18,365 bases of DNA from Arsenophonus fragariae (GTDB lineage: Bacteria > Pseudomonadota > Gammaproteobacteria > Enterobacterales > Enterobacteriaceae): the NCBI GenBank assembly GCA_047291315.1, contig JBDPYZ010000037.1, positions 1-18,365 on the forward strand. Reading direction: 5' to 3'. Every line of letters starts with the position of its first letter. The first letter of the stretch is position 1. The position numbers and the translations under genes are program-made. Positions 1 through 6,806 of the stretch are shown here, piece after piece. Below the pieces are notes generated by a model. The model had not been told where the DNA came from. It searched no databases and worked only from the letters and a program-made list of their open reading frames with translations.

Positions 1-652
1 GGAAAGTTCATTTTGCAAAGAAAACGTGAGAAGCTAGACGTAAGGTTAAATATATCGGCTATTATTTAAAACGTCCATCTGTCTAGGCGGCTAAACTATG
101 ACACTATAATGGCGGATCCGCTGTTCACTACTACTATGACCATCGGAAATAAACACATCAGCAACAAATCCTGTCATAGGAAGAAATGCTCCGGCGATAT
201 ATCAGCCATATTTCTTACCTGCCATTTTAAGATGGTGCGTTACTACGACTTTCTGGCGAATCTCAAGTGCAGCACGTTGCTGCCCCTGGTCTAAAGCATT
301 GGAGATGGATGAGAGAGAGAAACAGAAAAACCCGGCTTTACCACGTTGATAAAGGGATTTTTAGGCACGAATCCTTATCAATTGTGGTAATAAACTGCGG
401 TTTAACAACACACAAATCGCCACTAGAGCAACGTAATTATTGTCTGACAGACAACATCGAATGGAAAGAAAACGATGGTTACAAACCGCAACCTAGGATT
501 AGTGCACCTAAAATCGGGATTTTAGATTAAAAAAACACGATCAGATGAAATTTTAACTAGAAACAGACTCAATAAACTGATTTCGTCACTTTTTAGCAAT
601 AATCGATGTGTTTTGATCTGCACTTAAAAATCGAGTTAATATCCTAACCATG
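1..652 (+). pseudogene. IS91-family transposase remnant, copy 1
   Basis: This is the C-terminal part of a decayed IS91-family (HUH, Y2) rolling-circle transposase; the 5' part lies outside the window. Joining frames gives HFAKKTREKLDVRLN-like sequence, then KYIGYYLKRPS at about 46-78, which carries the two tyrosines of the family's Y-x-x-x-Y motif. HYNGGSAVHHYYDHRK-like sequence and KMVRYYDFLANLKCSTLLPL (about 231-290) follow, close to what I know of enterobacterial IS91-family transposases. Several frameshifts and a TAA show it is dead. Bases 1-415 are nearly identical, inverted, to 2713-3113, and 525-652 match 17603-17725 inverted. About 70 bases (416-487) are absent from copy 2 and contain a 15-base palindrome. 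The family call is strong from memory; the outer limit at about 652 is set by where the match to copy 3 ends. Confidence 0.8.
440..454. repeat. 15-base palindrome
   Basis: The sequence ttgtctgacagacaa is a perfect palindrome around a single central base (7-base arms). It lies in the roughly 70 bases of IS91 copy 1 that copy 2 lacks. It could be a protein-binding site or a chance palindrome; no promoter or gene nearby gives it a role. Confidence 0.35.
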
Positions 653-663
653 AACGCCTCTGA

Positions 664-771
664 CTAGCAAAAAAAAGTTTTGCCATCCTTCGCCGTTTTG
701 CTGAAATAGAATAATTTAACAATTTGATTTTGTGCTTCACAGATGGGCACGCGGAAGGTAGACTTTTTCAT
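664..771 (-). CDS. Small 35-residue ORF downstream of rep, possibly truncated
   Basis: The frame begins MKKSTFRVPICEAQ and ends at a TAG at 664-666. An AGGAG Shine-Dalgarno sequence (779-783 on the minus strand) lies seven bases before the ATG, which is the main reason to list it. It follows the rep gene in the same direction, beyond the 806-840 hairpin, and ends about 12 bases before the IS91 remnant, so it may be the surviving start of a longer plasmid gene cut off by that element. The product is basic and has no motif I recognise. It could also be a chance frame. Confidence 0.35.
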   Translation of the reverse strand: MKKSTFRVPICEAQNQIVKLFYFSKTAKDGKTFFC

Positions 772-805
772 AGCCAGACTCCTAATTTATCTAGGTTTTT
801 GATTA

Positions 806-840
806 GCTCTGCGTCAGTGGTGTAAACACTGACATAGAGC
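806..840 (-). terminator. Hairpin downstream of rep
   Basis: gctctgcgtcagtg (806-819) pairs with cactgacatagagc (827-840) over 14 positions with two internal mismatches and a 7-base loop. It begins 7 bases past the rep stop codon. On the minus strand it is followed by TAATCAAAAACC rather than a clean T run, so it may be a weak terminator or an RNA-stabilising hairpin. Confidence 0.45.
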
Positions 841-846
841 GATAAT

Positions 847-1752
847 TTAAATTTTTGCTATTTTTTTTGCCTGTTCTTCAATTTCACGAGCATACTTCAC
901 ATTCAGTTCATTACTCATAGAAATGAACGCTATAGCTTCCGACTGATTTGCCGTTTTATCCATTATTTTCGACAACAAATAATCAAGAACTTCATGTTTT
1001 TTAGTATCAATTTTAATTGCGTTTTTATTTTTTCTTTGTTCTACATTATTATATTGAATTTTAAATATTATTTTATCTAAATCCCTATATTTACGACCTT
1101 TCCTTTCTATAATAAAGCCGTCTTTAAAATCTTTCTTAATTTTCCATGTAGAACCACATGATGATACAATTCTACGTATAGGTTTTATTAAAACTGTTTG
1201 TTTGAAGTTTGAAAATTTTGAATATTCAGAATAATGAGATCCTATACATCTGCAAAATTCACCTAATGGGATAGAAAACTCTTTTTGGGATTTAAACCTG
1301 CTAATCATCTCAAGTATTCTTTTTTCGTAACCACCTCTAAGAGATAACAATAGATTCAAATCTATTTCAGCAAACCCCATAGAATACTCTAACAGATACC
1401 TAGCTGCATCTTTATCCATTCGAACGAAAAGAACACCTTCAGCAAAATCAGCTTTACTTATAACAACTACTTTTTCGAAGGTTTTTTTTAATGGGTCTTT
1501 CATTTCAATTATTCTACCCATAACTTTCGTTCCTTCATCTAAAGCATGATATAGTCCTTGTCTAGATAAAGAAAAATGTTCTATTAATTCATCGACATAA
1601 AATGTAAATTCATACTGTATATTACCATCACCAAACTTTTCATCATCAAATGACTTCTTCAATGCCTTTACTAAAAGAGTAAGAACATCTTGCTCTCTTG
1701 CAGAAAGATTCATTCTTGCCATAACAAGCTGATGAGATTTTTTTATTAACAT
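847..1752 (-). CDS. Rep_3 (RepB-type) plasmid replication initiator
   Basis: This intact 301-residue protein matches the Rep_3 superfamily of iteron-binding initiators (RepB/RepE type) in length and pattern. The N-terminal segment MARMNLSAREQDVLTLLVKA (about 11-30) is characteristic, and two winged-helix domains are expected at roughly 10-130 and 135-230. The C-terminus is basic and AT-biased. Such proteins bind origin iterons as monomers to open the origin, and bind their own operator as dimers to repress transcription. The start is fixed by a strong GGAGGAG Shine-Dalgarno sequence (1755-1761 on the minus strand). An inverted repeat that shares the iteron sequence overlaps the upstream edge of this ribosome-binding site, as expected for autoregulation. 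It is the only replication gene in the window and has no inactivating change. Confidence 0.92.
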   Translation of the reverse strand: MLIKKSHQLVMARMNLSAREQDVLTLLVKALKKSFDDEKFGDGNIQYEFTFYVDELIEHFSLSRQGLYHALDEGTKVMGRIIEMKDPLKKTFEKVVVISKADFAEGVLFVRMDKDAARYLLEYSMGFAEIDLNLLLSLRGGYEKRILEMISRFKSQKEFSIPLGEFCRCIGSHYSEYSKFSNFKQTVLIKPIRRIVSSCGSTWKIKKDFKDGFIIERKGRKYRDLDKIIFKIQYNNVEQRKNKNAIKIDTKKHEVLDYLLSKIMDKTANQSEAIAFISMSNELNVKYAREIEEQAKKIAKI

Positions 1753-1760
1753 TTCTCCTC

Positions 1761-1800
1761 CAAAATGACTTACTTTATTTTATAAAAAGAAGTCATTTTG
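1761..1800. promoter_or_regulatory. Inverted repeat, probable Rep operator
   Basis: caaaatgactt (1761-1771) and aagtcattttg (1790-1800) are perfect 11-base inverted repeats directly upstream of rep, and the left arm touches the rep Shine-Dalgarno sequence. The right arm is also part of the first iteron. Iteron plasmids commonly have an operator of inverted iteron halves where Rep dimers repress rep. The role is inferred from this arrangement. Confidence 0.7.
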
Positions 1801-1817
1801 TCAATAAAAAGAAGTCA
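1787..1817 (+). repeat. Iteron pair proximal to rep
   Basis: Two copies of aagaagtcatttt begin at 1787 and 1809, exactly 22 bases apart, about two helical turns, which is standard iteron spacing. They share their core with the distal cluster at 1965-2050. Confidence 0.75.
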
Positions 1818-1964
1818 TTTTATATTTTTATTTCTATAGCTTAGACTAAGTAACAGAGAATAGTTAATTTAATAGTGTTTATATTCAATTAGTTAAACTC
1901 TTAATATTATAACTATCATTAATCATTTTAATTGTAAAAAATGAATGGGGATAAAGTTAAATCT

Positions 1965-2050
1965 AAGAAGGTATATTAAACAAAATAAGAAGTCATATTA
2001 GACAATATAATATTAAAAATAAGAAGCCAACAAGTAAAAATGAGTAGTCA
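1965..2050 (+). repeat. Distal iteron cluster (four degenerate copies)
   Basis: Relatives of aagaagtca occur at 1965 (aagaaggta), 1987 (aagaagtca), 2021 (aagaagcca) and 2042 (gagtagtca), with steps of 22, 34 and 21 bases, so phasing is only partly kept. Together with the proximal pair they form a two-cluster array. About 145 AT-rich bases with no other clear repeat lie between the clusters. Confidence 0.65.
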
Positions 2051-2084
2051 AATGAGTAAATTTTTATAGAAAAAACAAAAACAT

Positions 2085-2160
2085 AATTGCTCCTTTTACC
2101 TTTTTTTTACCTTAATTAAAGAAATACCTTTATTTACTATAATCCACTTGTGGATAATTT
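2085..2160. other. Candidate replication origin: AT-rich stretch and DnaA box
   Basis: About 50 bases of near-pure A and T (2090-2140) contain repeated ttttacctt-type motifs and look like a DNA unwinding element. A perfect DnaA-box sequence on the minus strand follows, read as tgtggataa on the plus strand at 2149-2157. Iterons, AT-rich stretch and DnaA box beside a Rep_3 gene make up the usual iteron-type oriV. The exact boundaries are inferred. Confidence 0.65.
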
Positions 2161-2640
2161 TACTTCTAACAAAACCCCCGAACCGAAAAATATGTCATTA
2201 CTGAGTGACCGTATTTTTTTGCAATAAATGTTATATTCCGCTTCCTCGATGCAAAACAAGTTTGCATCTTGCGGCGATCGTAAAATTTTTAATAAAAAAA
2301 CCTTTTTAATCAATTCTGAAATATTGCACTATCCGGCTGTTACAGCTAACATACAAAAGTATTAGCTTATTCATTAAAACCGTAAAAGAATCGCTTAAGT
2401 CTAGTAATAATACACAGCTAATTAGCTTTGATAGCTCCAGATTAAATCAAGAACAGCCAAAAAAAACGTAATCCAAAGACATGGAAGGCTATTAAAATTC
2501 CTGCTGCGAGCTTTAAAGTGGGTAAAGATTTGAAGAAAGCCGTTAATCTTAAATAGATATTTCAATTAGTCAATTATAGGTGTAATAAAAAATAGATAAA
2601 TCAAGTAAATTTACCTAATTAATAAAATTAATTCAATAAT
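2160..2640. other. Non-coding stretch with a hairpin and possible gene debris
   Basis: No gene is convincing here. A perfect 8-base hairpin lies at 2248-2268 (gatgcaaa / tttgcatc, 5-base loop). Around 2449-2555 one plus-strand frame reads TWKAIKIPAASFKVGKDLKK between stop codons, with no start codon. It has protein-like composition and may be the tail of a lost gene; I do not recognise it. Confidence 0.3.
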
Positions 2641-2669
2641 TTAAATTATGATCAAACTTGATCGTTAAG

Positions 2670-3244
2670 AAAATGACTAGATTTTCAAGTGAACTAATCC
2701 TAAATTCCAGTTTGTGCGTTGTTAAACCACAGTTTATTACAAAAATTAATAAGAATCGGTGCCTAAAAATCCCTTTATCAACGTGGTAAAGCCGGGTTTT
2801 GTTATTTCTCTCTCTCATCCATATCAAATGCTTTAGACCAAAGGGTAACAACGTGCTGCGCTTACGATTAGCTTAAATTACCGTCTTAAAATAGCGGCAA
2901 AATATAGCTGATATATCGCCGAAACATTTATTCCTGTGACAAGATTTGTTACTGATGTGTTTATTTACAATGGTTATAGTAGTCTTGAACAGCGGATCCG
3001 CCATTATAGTGTCATAGTTTAGCCGCCTAGACAGATGGACGTTTTAAATAATAGCCGATATATTTAACCTTACGTCTAGCTTCTCACGTTTTCTTTGCAA
3101 AATGAACTTTCCAGTTACGTTTATACTGGACTTCAATATAACGACACCAAGTACGGTAATTATAGATATGGTCAAATCCGGGTAAGTTTATTGGGTTAAT
3201 CTACGAGTAATTTTTGCGCAATACACGGATGACAGCTACTTGCC
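2670..3244 (-). pseudogene. IS91-family transposase remnant, copy 2
   Basis: This is the same C-terminal portion of an IS91-family transposase as copy 1, in the opposite orientation. From 3244 downwards it reads VIRVLCKNYS, then HFAKKTRE-like sequence, the Y2 motif region (KYIGYYLKRPS, about 3036-3068) and the segment rich in conserved aromatic residues, ending in RERNNKTRLYHVDKGIF. Stops and frameshifts interrupt it. The match to copy 3 stops abruptly at 3244, where unrelated sequence leading into the recE tail begins, so the 5' part was lost in a rearrangement. With copy 1 it forms inverted repeats of about 400 bp around the replication region; with copy 3 it forms direct repeats around the cargo region. 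The lower limit near 2670 is approximate. Confidence 0.78.
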
Positions 3245-3304
3245 AAATAAGCTCAACGGAAAGTTTTGTTCATTCATTGATGAAAACGCCGTATTTTTTA
3301 GAAA

Positions 3305-3335
3305 ATGCTTTCAGCCATCATTGTGCTGAAAGCAT
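3305..3335. repeat. Perfect 11-base hairpin at the edge of the duplication
   Basis: atgctttcagc (3305-3315) and gctgaaagcat (3325-3335) are perfect inverted repeats around a 9-base loop. The hairpin lies in the 93 bases between IS91 copy 2 and the duplicated segment and ends 2 bases before that segment begins at 3338. No T run follows. It may be a recombination or transposon end structure, or the terminator of a lost gene. Confidence 0.5.
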
Positions 3336-3337
3336 AA

Positions 3338-3434
3338 GCAAGTCTTTGCTACGATATTTCGCCCTTTATGGGCGAAACAGGCAGATAGACGACACAGAAA
3401 AGCTTTGGTGGTAGAAGAAGCTGTGGGATAAATA
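3338..3434 (+). pseudogene. recE: recE 3' fragment
   Basis: This is the last 30 or so codons of a RecE-like exonuclease, identical to the end of the longer remnant at 10957-11866: VFATIFRPLWAKQADRRHRK followed by the TAA of the recE frame. Everything upstream, including the nuclease core, was lost at the 3338 junction. No function remains. Confidence 0.75.
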
Positions 3435-3448
3435 CCGAACTGGAAACC

Positions 3449-4285
3449 ATGGACAACGTTTATGCCAACCTGCAATCGGTCATTATGCAACAAAGAATCG
3501 CCGCCCTGTTGCAGGCTCAGGTCATGGGTGAGCAATTCATCCAAACGGCAGACAAGCAATCACTGGTGCTGACATTAACACGATGCGACAAAGATGGACT
3601 GATGCCAGACGGAATAGAAGCGTCGCTGGTTTTTCGCAGCACCAAAATTAACAACCAGTTTGTAAAAAAAACGTCTACATGCCAATGGTTGATGCTGTGA
3701 TTAAACGTGCCCGTCAATCTTGGCAGGTGGCGAATATCATTGCAAAAGTGGTTTATTCCCAAGATTAATTTGAGTATGTGATTGACGAAAACGGCTAACA
3801 CTTAACCCACCGTCCGACGTTTATTGATGGTGATGAGGTTGTGAAAGTCTACGCTTTCGCAAAACTGAATAGCGGTGAAATCGTAATTGAAGTGATGTCA
3901 AAAATCGAAGTAGAATGAGTCCGTGATGTCACCACTAAAGGGAAATACTCAACGGCGTGGGAGCAGTGGTTTGACAGAATGGCGCTTAAAACTGTCATTC
4001 ATCGCCTCGCTAGACAGCTTCCTTATGTCTCTGAGTTGTTTTCGCTGCTTAAGGTACAAGATTATCAATTTAGCGAAAAAACCGCTTAGAGCCGCTTCTA
4101 CTTCGAATAAACGGTTGTCACTCAGGGATGTTTTGCGTGAAGGCCCCGAAAAATTAAGACAAAAGCAGGAAGCAGTATTAATCGCCCTCGATGATGCCAC
4201 AGACGAAAAAAGCCTTGCGTAAATCGGGGAGCACTATAAAGTGTTATCCACCGAGTTGTCTGAGGCAGAAAAAAATTACGACTAG
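3449..4285 (+). pseudogene. recT: RecT-family annealing protein pseudogene, copy A
   Basis: This is a decayed RecT (Rac-prophage type) single-strand annealing protein, the usual partner of RecE. MDNVYANLQSVIMQQRIAAL opens the frame at 3449. After a frameshift at a run of eight A's (about 3664-3671) the next frame gives VIKRARQSWQVANIIAKVVY, then THRPTFIDGDEVVKVYAFAK, EIVIEVMSKIEVE and MALKTVIHRLARQLPYVSEL, the well-conserved RecT segments in the right order. In-frame TAA, TAA, TGA and TAG codons interrupt this part. A further shift gives RLSLRDVLREGPEKLRQKQE and STELSEAEKNYD, possibly the C-terminal tail; that last 190 bases is the least certain part. Its ATG lies 14 bases past the recE stop. 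Copy B carries the same lesions. Confidence 0.8.
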
Positions 4286-4475
4286 CAAAAAGCGGTTAAT
4301 TATAGCCAACAAAAATAACAAAATTTGGATGGCAAGGCTTGCAAACGATACAGGGGACGCTTGGCGACTTACCGATGGTGAAGTCATCTACTTTTTGTGA
4401 AGCCCAGAAAAGCGCCAAAGAAGCGGGTGTCGTGCTTGAAAGCAGAGACAATACAGATTTAGTGCGAGTTATAAA
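4286..4475 (+). pseudogene. Degenerate coding debris between recT and terminator
   Basis: Adjoining frames give GDAWRLTDGEVIYF and then, after a shift, CEAQKSAKEAGVVLESRDNT, which reads like one small broken protein ending just before the 4482-4501 terminator. I do not recognise the family. An identical stretch is at 12721-12910. By position it could be a small gene of the same prophage recombination operon. Confidence 0.35.
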
Positions 4476-4481
4476 AAAAAT

Positions 4482-4501
4482 GCCCCTGAGCAAATAGGGG
4501 C
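4482..4501. terminator. Rho-independent terminator, cassette A
   Basis: gcccct (4482-4487) pairs with aggggc (4496-4501) around an 8-base loop. An A run precedes it and gttta follows, so it may be stronger for minus-strand transcripts. It marks the end of the recET remnant. An identical copy is at 12917-12936. Confidence 0.65.
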
Positions 4502-4605
4502 GTTTATGTTAAAGATGGATCATGTAATGGAATGAATGCCTACTCAATATATCTTGTTTATTTGTGTTAAAGCAATGTTTTATTAACCATGATTGAAGAT
4601 ATCGG

Positions 4606-5516
4606 ATGAGTAAAAATTTTACCCAGACGCTACACAGTTCAGTATTTCGTCAATTTTTAAGCGAGAAAGAAACAGCGAAAGATTTCTTCAATATTTGGCC
4701 GCCTAATGAAATTAAAGCACTGTGTGAATTAGACAGCCAAAAGGCAAAGTCCGGCTTATTTGTCGATAATGAGACGAAAAACTATCAGAGTGATATACTC
4801 CAATACTAAACAGGGTTAAAGTTATCTCTATTTGCTAATAGAGCATCAGTCCATACCTGATAAATTGATGGCATGGCGACTTATGCGATATAGTATGTCA
4901 GCGATGCAAAAACATTTAGAAGCTGGCGACAAGGAGTTGCCTCTGGTTTTTCCTATCCTATCCTATTCTATTGTGGTGAGAAAAGTCGGAATCCGTATAG
5001 TACTGACTGGCTGGATTGCTTTAGTGGCAGAAATATTGCCGAAAAATTTTATACCAAACCGTTTAAGTTAGTCGATGTGACAACACTGGAAGACGGTGAA
5101 ATTATGCAACACCGCAGAATGGGGCTTATTGGAATTACTACAGAAGCACATTCGTAGACGCGACATGACGGAGTTACTGAATGAAATTGTTAAATTATTG
5201 TCGTATAATTATTATACCGATAATCAGGTAATCACTCTGTTTAACTATCTCATACAGGAAGACAGGAAGGTAATGTGGAGCAACCAGCGCAATTAATTAA
5301 TGAGATAGCAAGGCAATCAGAAAAACACGAGGGGCACTGATGAATATTGCTCAAGGTATACGTCAAGAAGGTATACAACAAGGAAAACTTGAAGGTGAAA
5401 AACAGGCTTCAATGAAGATAGCCCGTCAAATGTTGGAAAGTGGTATGGACAGGCAATCAGTGATGAAATTTACGGGTTTAACTGGTACTGAAATGAGTAA
5501 CTTGTTTAAAGATTAA
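4606..5516 (+). pseudogene. Rpn/YhgA-type PD-(D/E)XK nuclease pseudogene, copy A
   Basis: This is a broken member of the Rpn family (recombination-promoting nuclease, formerly 'putative transposase YhgA'). It starts MSKNFTQTLHSSVFRQFLSE at 4606. The first frame ends near 4795 at a frameshift shared with copy B, inside the core SDI..YSNTKQG. The next part, SYLYLLIEHQSIPDKLMAWR, keeps the catalytic E-x-Q but has a CAA-to-TAA change just before it. A tandem 5-base duplication near 4960 (cctatcctatcc) adds another shift. The C-terminal part has the usual Rpn repeats EGIQQGKLEGEKQASMKIAR and ends TGTEMSNLFKD at the TAA at 5514-5516. The rebuilt length of about 300 residues is normal. It ends three bases before proQ. 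Confidence 0.85.
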
Positions 5517-5519
5517 ATC

Positions 5520-6110
5520 ATGATGGAACGCAATAAATTAAGTCTAAATCGCCCCAGAAAGGCTTCTCATGAAAAGCAGACCAAAAGTAGCCCTGTTTAC
5601 CGTAAAAAGGTCTGGGTCAATGCGGTTCACCAAAAACAGGCAAAAAAAACTAATCCTCCAAAAGTAACCAAACAACTGCCCAAGAAGCCTGTTACCAAAC
5701 TCAAGCAAGGGGTTAATGGTAAAATACCGAAACCTCCCACTCCGCCTAAAAAGCGATTGCCGTTAAATGAGGCAATCTCACAGATAACGGCTTTTTGGCC
5801 TTATCTTTTTCCTGATGGCAAGTTGCTTCTAATGAAAATAGGCATCCAGCAGGATATGTGGCAAGAGGTAAAGGGAAAGGCATTACCGATAGCCAGAAAG
5901 CATTTAAGAGCGTGCTTGGGTAGTATTGGTTATCACCTTGATTATCGCTCACTTATCCAGTTAGGTGCGTTTCGTTATGACAAAGACGGTCAGATAGTCG
6001 AAGAAGTAACCCAAGCCGATGTTGATGATAATTTGCAACGTTTAGCAAGGCGAAATAAATCAATCCATAAACCTGGTGTCGGTCATGCTGATTTGGCGTT
6101 GGGGAAATAA
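5520..6110 (+). CDS. ProQ/FinO-family RNA chaperone
   Basis: This intact 196-residue protein has a very basic, proline- and lysine-rich N-terminal tail (about 1-80, with PKKP and PPKKR motifs) followed by a ProQ/FinO domain (about 82-178). Diagnostic segments are FWPYLFPDG and LLLMKIGIQQDM (about 93-114), ALPIARKHLRACLGSIGYHL (121-140) and LGAFRYDKDGQIVEEVTQAD (148-167). Family members bind structured small and antisense RNAs. On plasmids, FinO stabilises FinP to limit conjugation, and others affect copy number or act widely on mRNAs. The target here is unknown. The ATG is doubled (5520 and 5523) and there is no strong Shine-Dalgarno sequence; it starts three bases after the dead rpn stop, so it was probably co-translated with rpn. 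A truncated, stop-containing second copy lies at 14951-15234. It is intact among dead neighbours, so it may be under selection. Confidence 0.88.
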   Translation: MMERNKLSLNRPRKASHEKQTKSSPVYRKKVWVNAVHQKQAKKTNPPKVTKQLPKKPVTKLKQGVNGKIPKPPTPPKKRLPLNEAISQITAFWPYLFPDGKLLLMKIGIQQDMWQEVKGKALPIARKHLRACLGSIGYHLDYRSLIQLGAFRYDKDGQIVEEVTQADVDDNLQRLARRNKSIHKPGVGHADLALGK

Positions 6111-6164
6111 TTCTCGCTGGCATGAAGCGGAAGCGTTTAACTTATAGATTAGAAAGGGATTAAA

Positions 6165-6761
6165 ATGTTATCAGTAAATAACTCTATTAATGTAGTTAGA
6201 TTCATTCCAAGTGGTTCAATCAGTCTAACTTATGAAAACGAAAAACTTTTAGCTGGCTGGGTTAAGTGGGCAAATCAAGCTACTACAGTAGAACAAAGGA
6301 AAAACATATTAAATAAGCTTATAGATTGTTTTGAGATGAACAGTGCTACACTTAATCTATCACATTTAGAATTGTCAACCTTACCTGATACTTTTCCTGG
6401 GTTTTTAAAAGAAATTGATATCAGTCATAACAATCTGAATATGTTACCACATACATTGCCTGAATCTTTAGAAAAATTAGACGTTAGTTATAATGGTCTA
6501 AAGGAATTACCAAATATTTTACCAAACAATTTAAAAACTCTCGACGTTAGTTATAATTGCCTTGAATCCCTGCCAGATAATTTACCAATTTATTTAGAAA
6601 GCCTTATAGTTAGCCACAACTTCTTGAAATATTTACCAAGTACTTTAACTCATTGTCAAAATTTACAAGTACTATATGCCAATCATAATATTTTAATGAA
6701 TGTGCCTATTCTGCCTGGTTCTTTAATTAATATTGATTTTATAAAAAATGTTTTCTTTTAA
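6165..6761 (+). CDS. Leucine-rich-repeat protein of the IpaH/SspH/YopM type, without ligase domain
   Basis: This intact 198-residue protein has a clear AGAAAGGGA Shine-Dalgarno sequence 4-7 bases before its ATG. Residues 27-60 (LLAGWVKWANQATTVEQRKN onward) resemble the helical cap before the repeats in IpaH/SspH effectors (a W..W....P.. pattern). Residues 62-190 form about six 20-residue bacterial LRRs of the form L..LDVSYN.L..LP..LP, including LDVSYNGLKELP and LDVSYNCLESLP. The repeats end near the C-terminus, with no NEL E3-ligase domain and no catalytic CxD motif, so it would act, if at all, by binding as YopM does, or it is a 3'-truncated remnant. No secretion genes are present. An effector role is inferred from the repeat class and the SopD-like gene in the sister cassette. 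Confidence 0.8.
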   Translation: MLSVNNSINVVRFIPSGSISLTYENEKLLAGWVKWANQATTVEQRKNILNKLIDCFEMNSATLNLSHLELSTLPDTFPGFLKEIDISHNNLNMLPHTLPESLEKLDVSYNGLKELPNILPNNLKTLDVSYNCLESLPDNLPIYLESLIVSHNFLKYLPSTLTHCQNLQVLYANHNILMNVPILPGSLINIDFIKNVFF

Positions 6762-6806
6762 TTATGTACTATGAGTAAGCTATTAAAATAAAACCCGATT
6801 GTGTAA

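Larger units (their letters stand above)
3338..4518 (+). repeat. 1,181-bp direct repeat, copy A
   Basis: This segment matches 11773-12953 with a constant offset of 8,435 bases; I found no substitution or indel when comparing them by eye. It contains the recE tail, the recT pseudogene, further degenerate coding sequence and a terminator. Beyond 4518 the copies diverge but remain related in the rpn and proQ genes. In copy B the recE sequence continues unbroken upstream, so B keeps the original junction and A was joined to the hairpin region at 3338. Confidence 0.9.

Noticed and set aside
267..530. Open frame of 87 codons on the plus strand
   Set aside because: It is a piece of the decayed IS91-family transposase in one of its shifted frames, not a separate gene.
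1787..2050. CRISPR array
   Set aside because: The repeats are short, degenerate and spaced about 22 bases apart start to start next to a Rep_3 gene, so they are iterons. There are no unique spacers of regular length and no cas genes.
3517..4200. Minus-strand frames of 83 and 94 codons, repeated at 11952-12635
   Set aside because: They are antisense to recT, whose conserved RecT segments on the plus strand explain the sequence.
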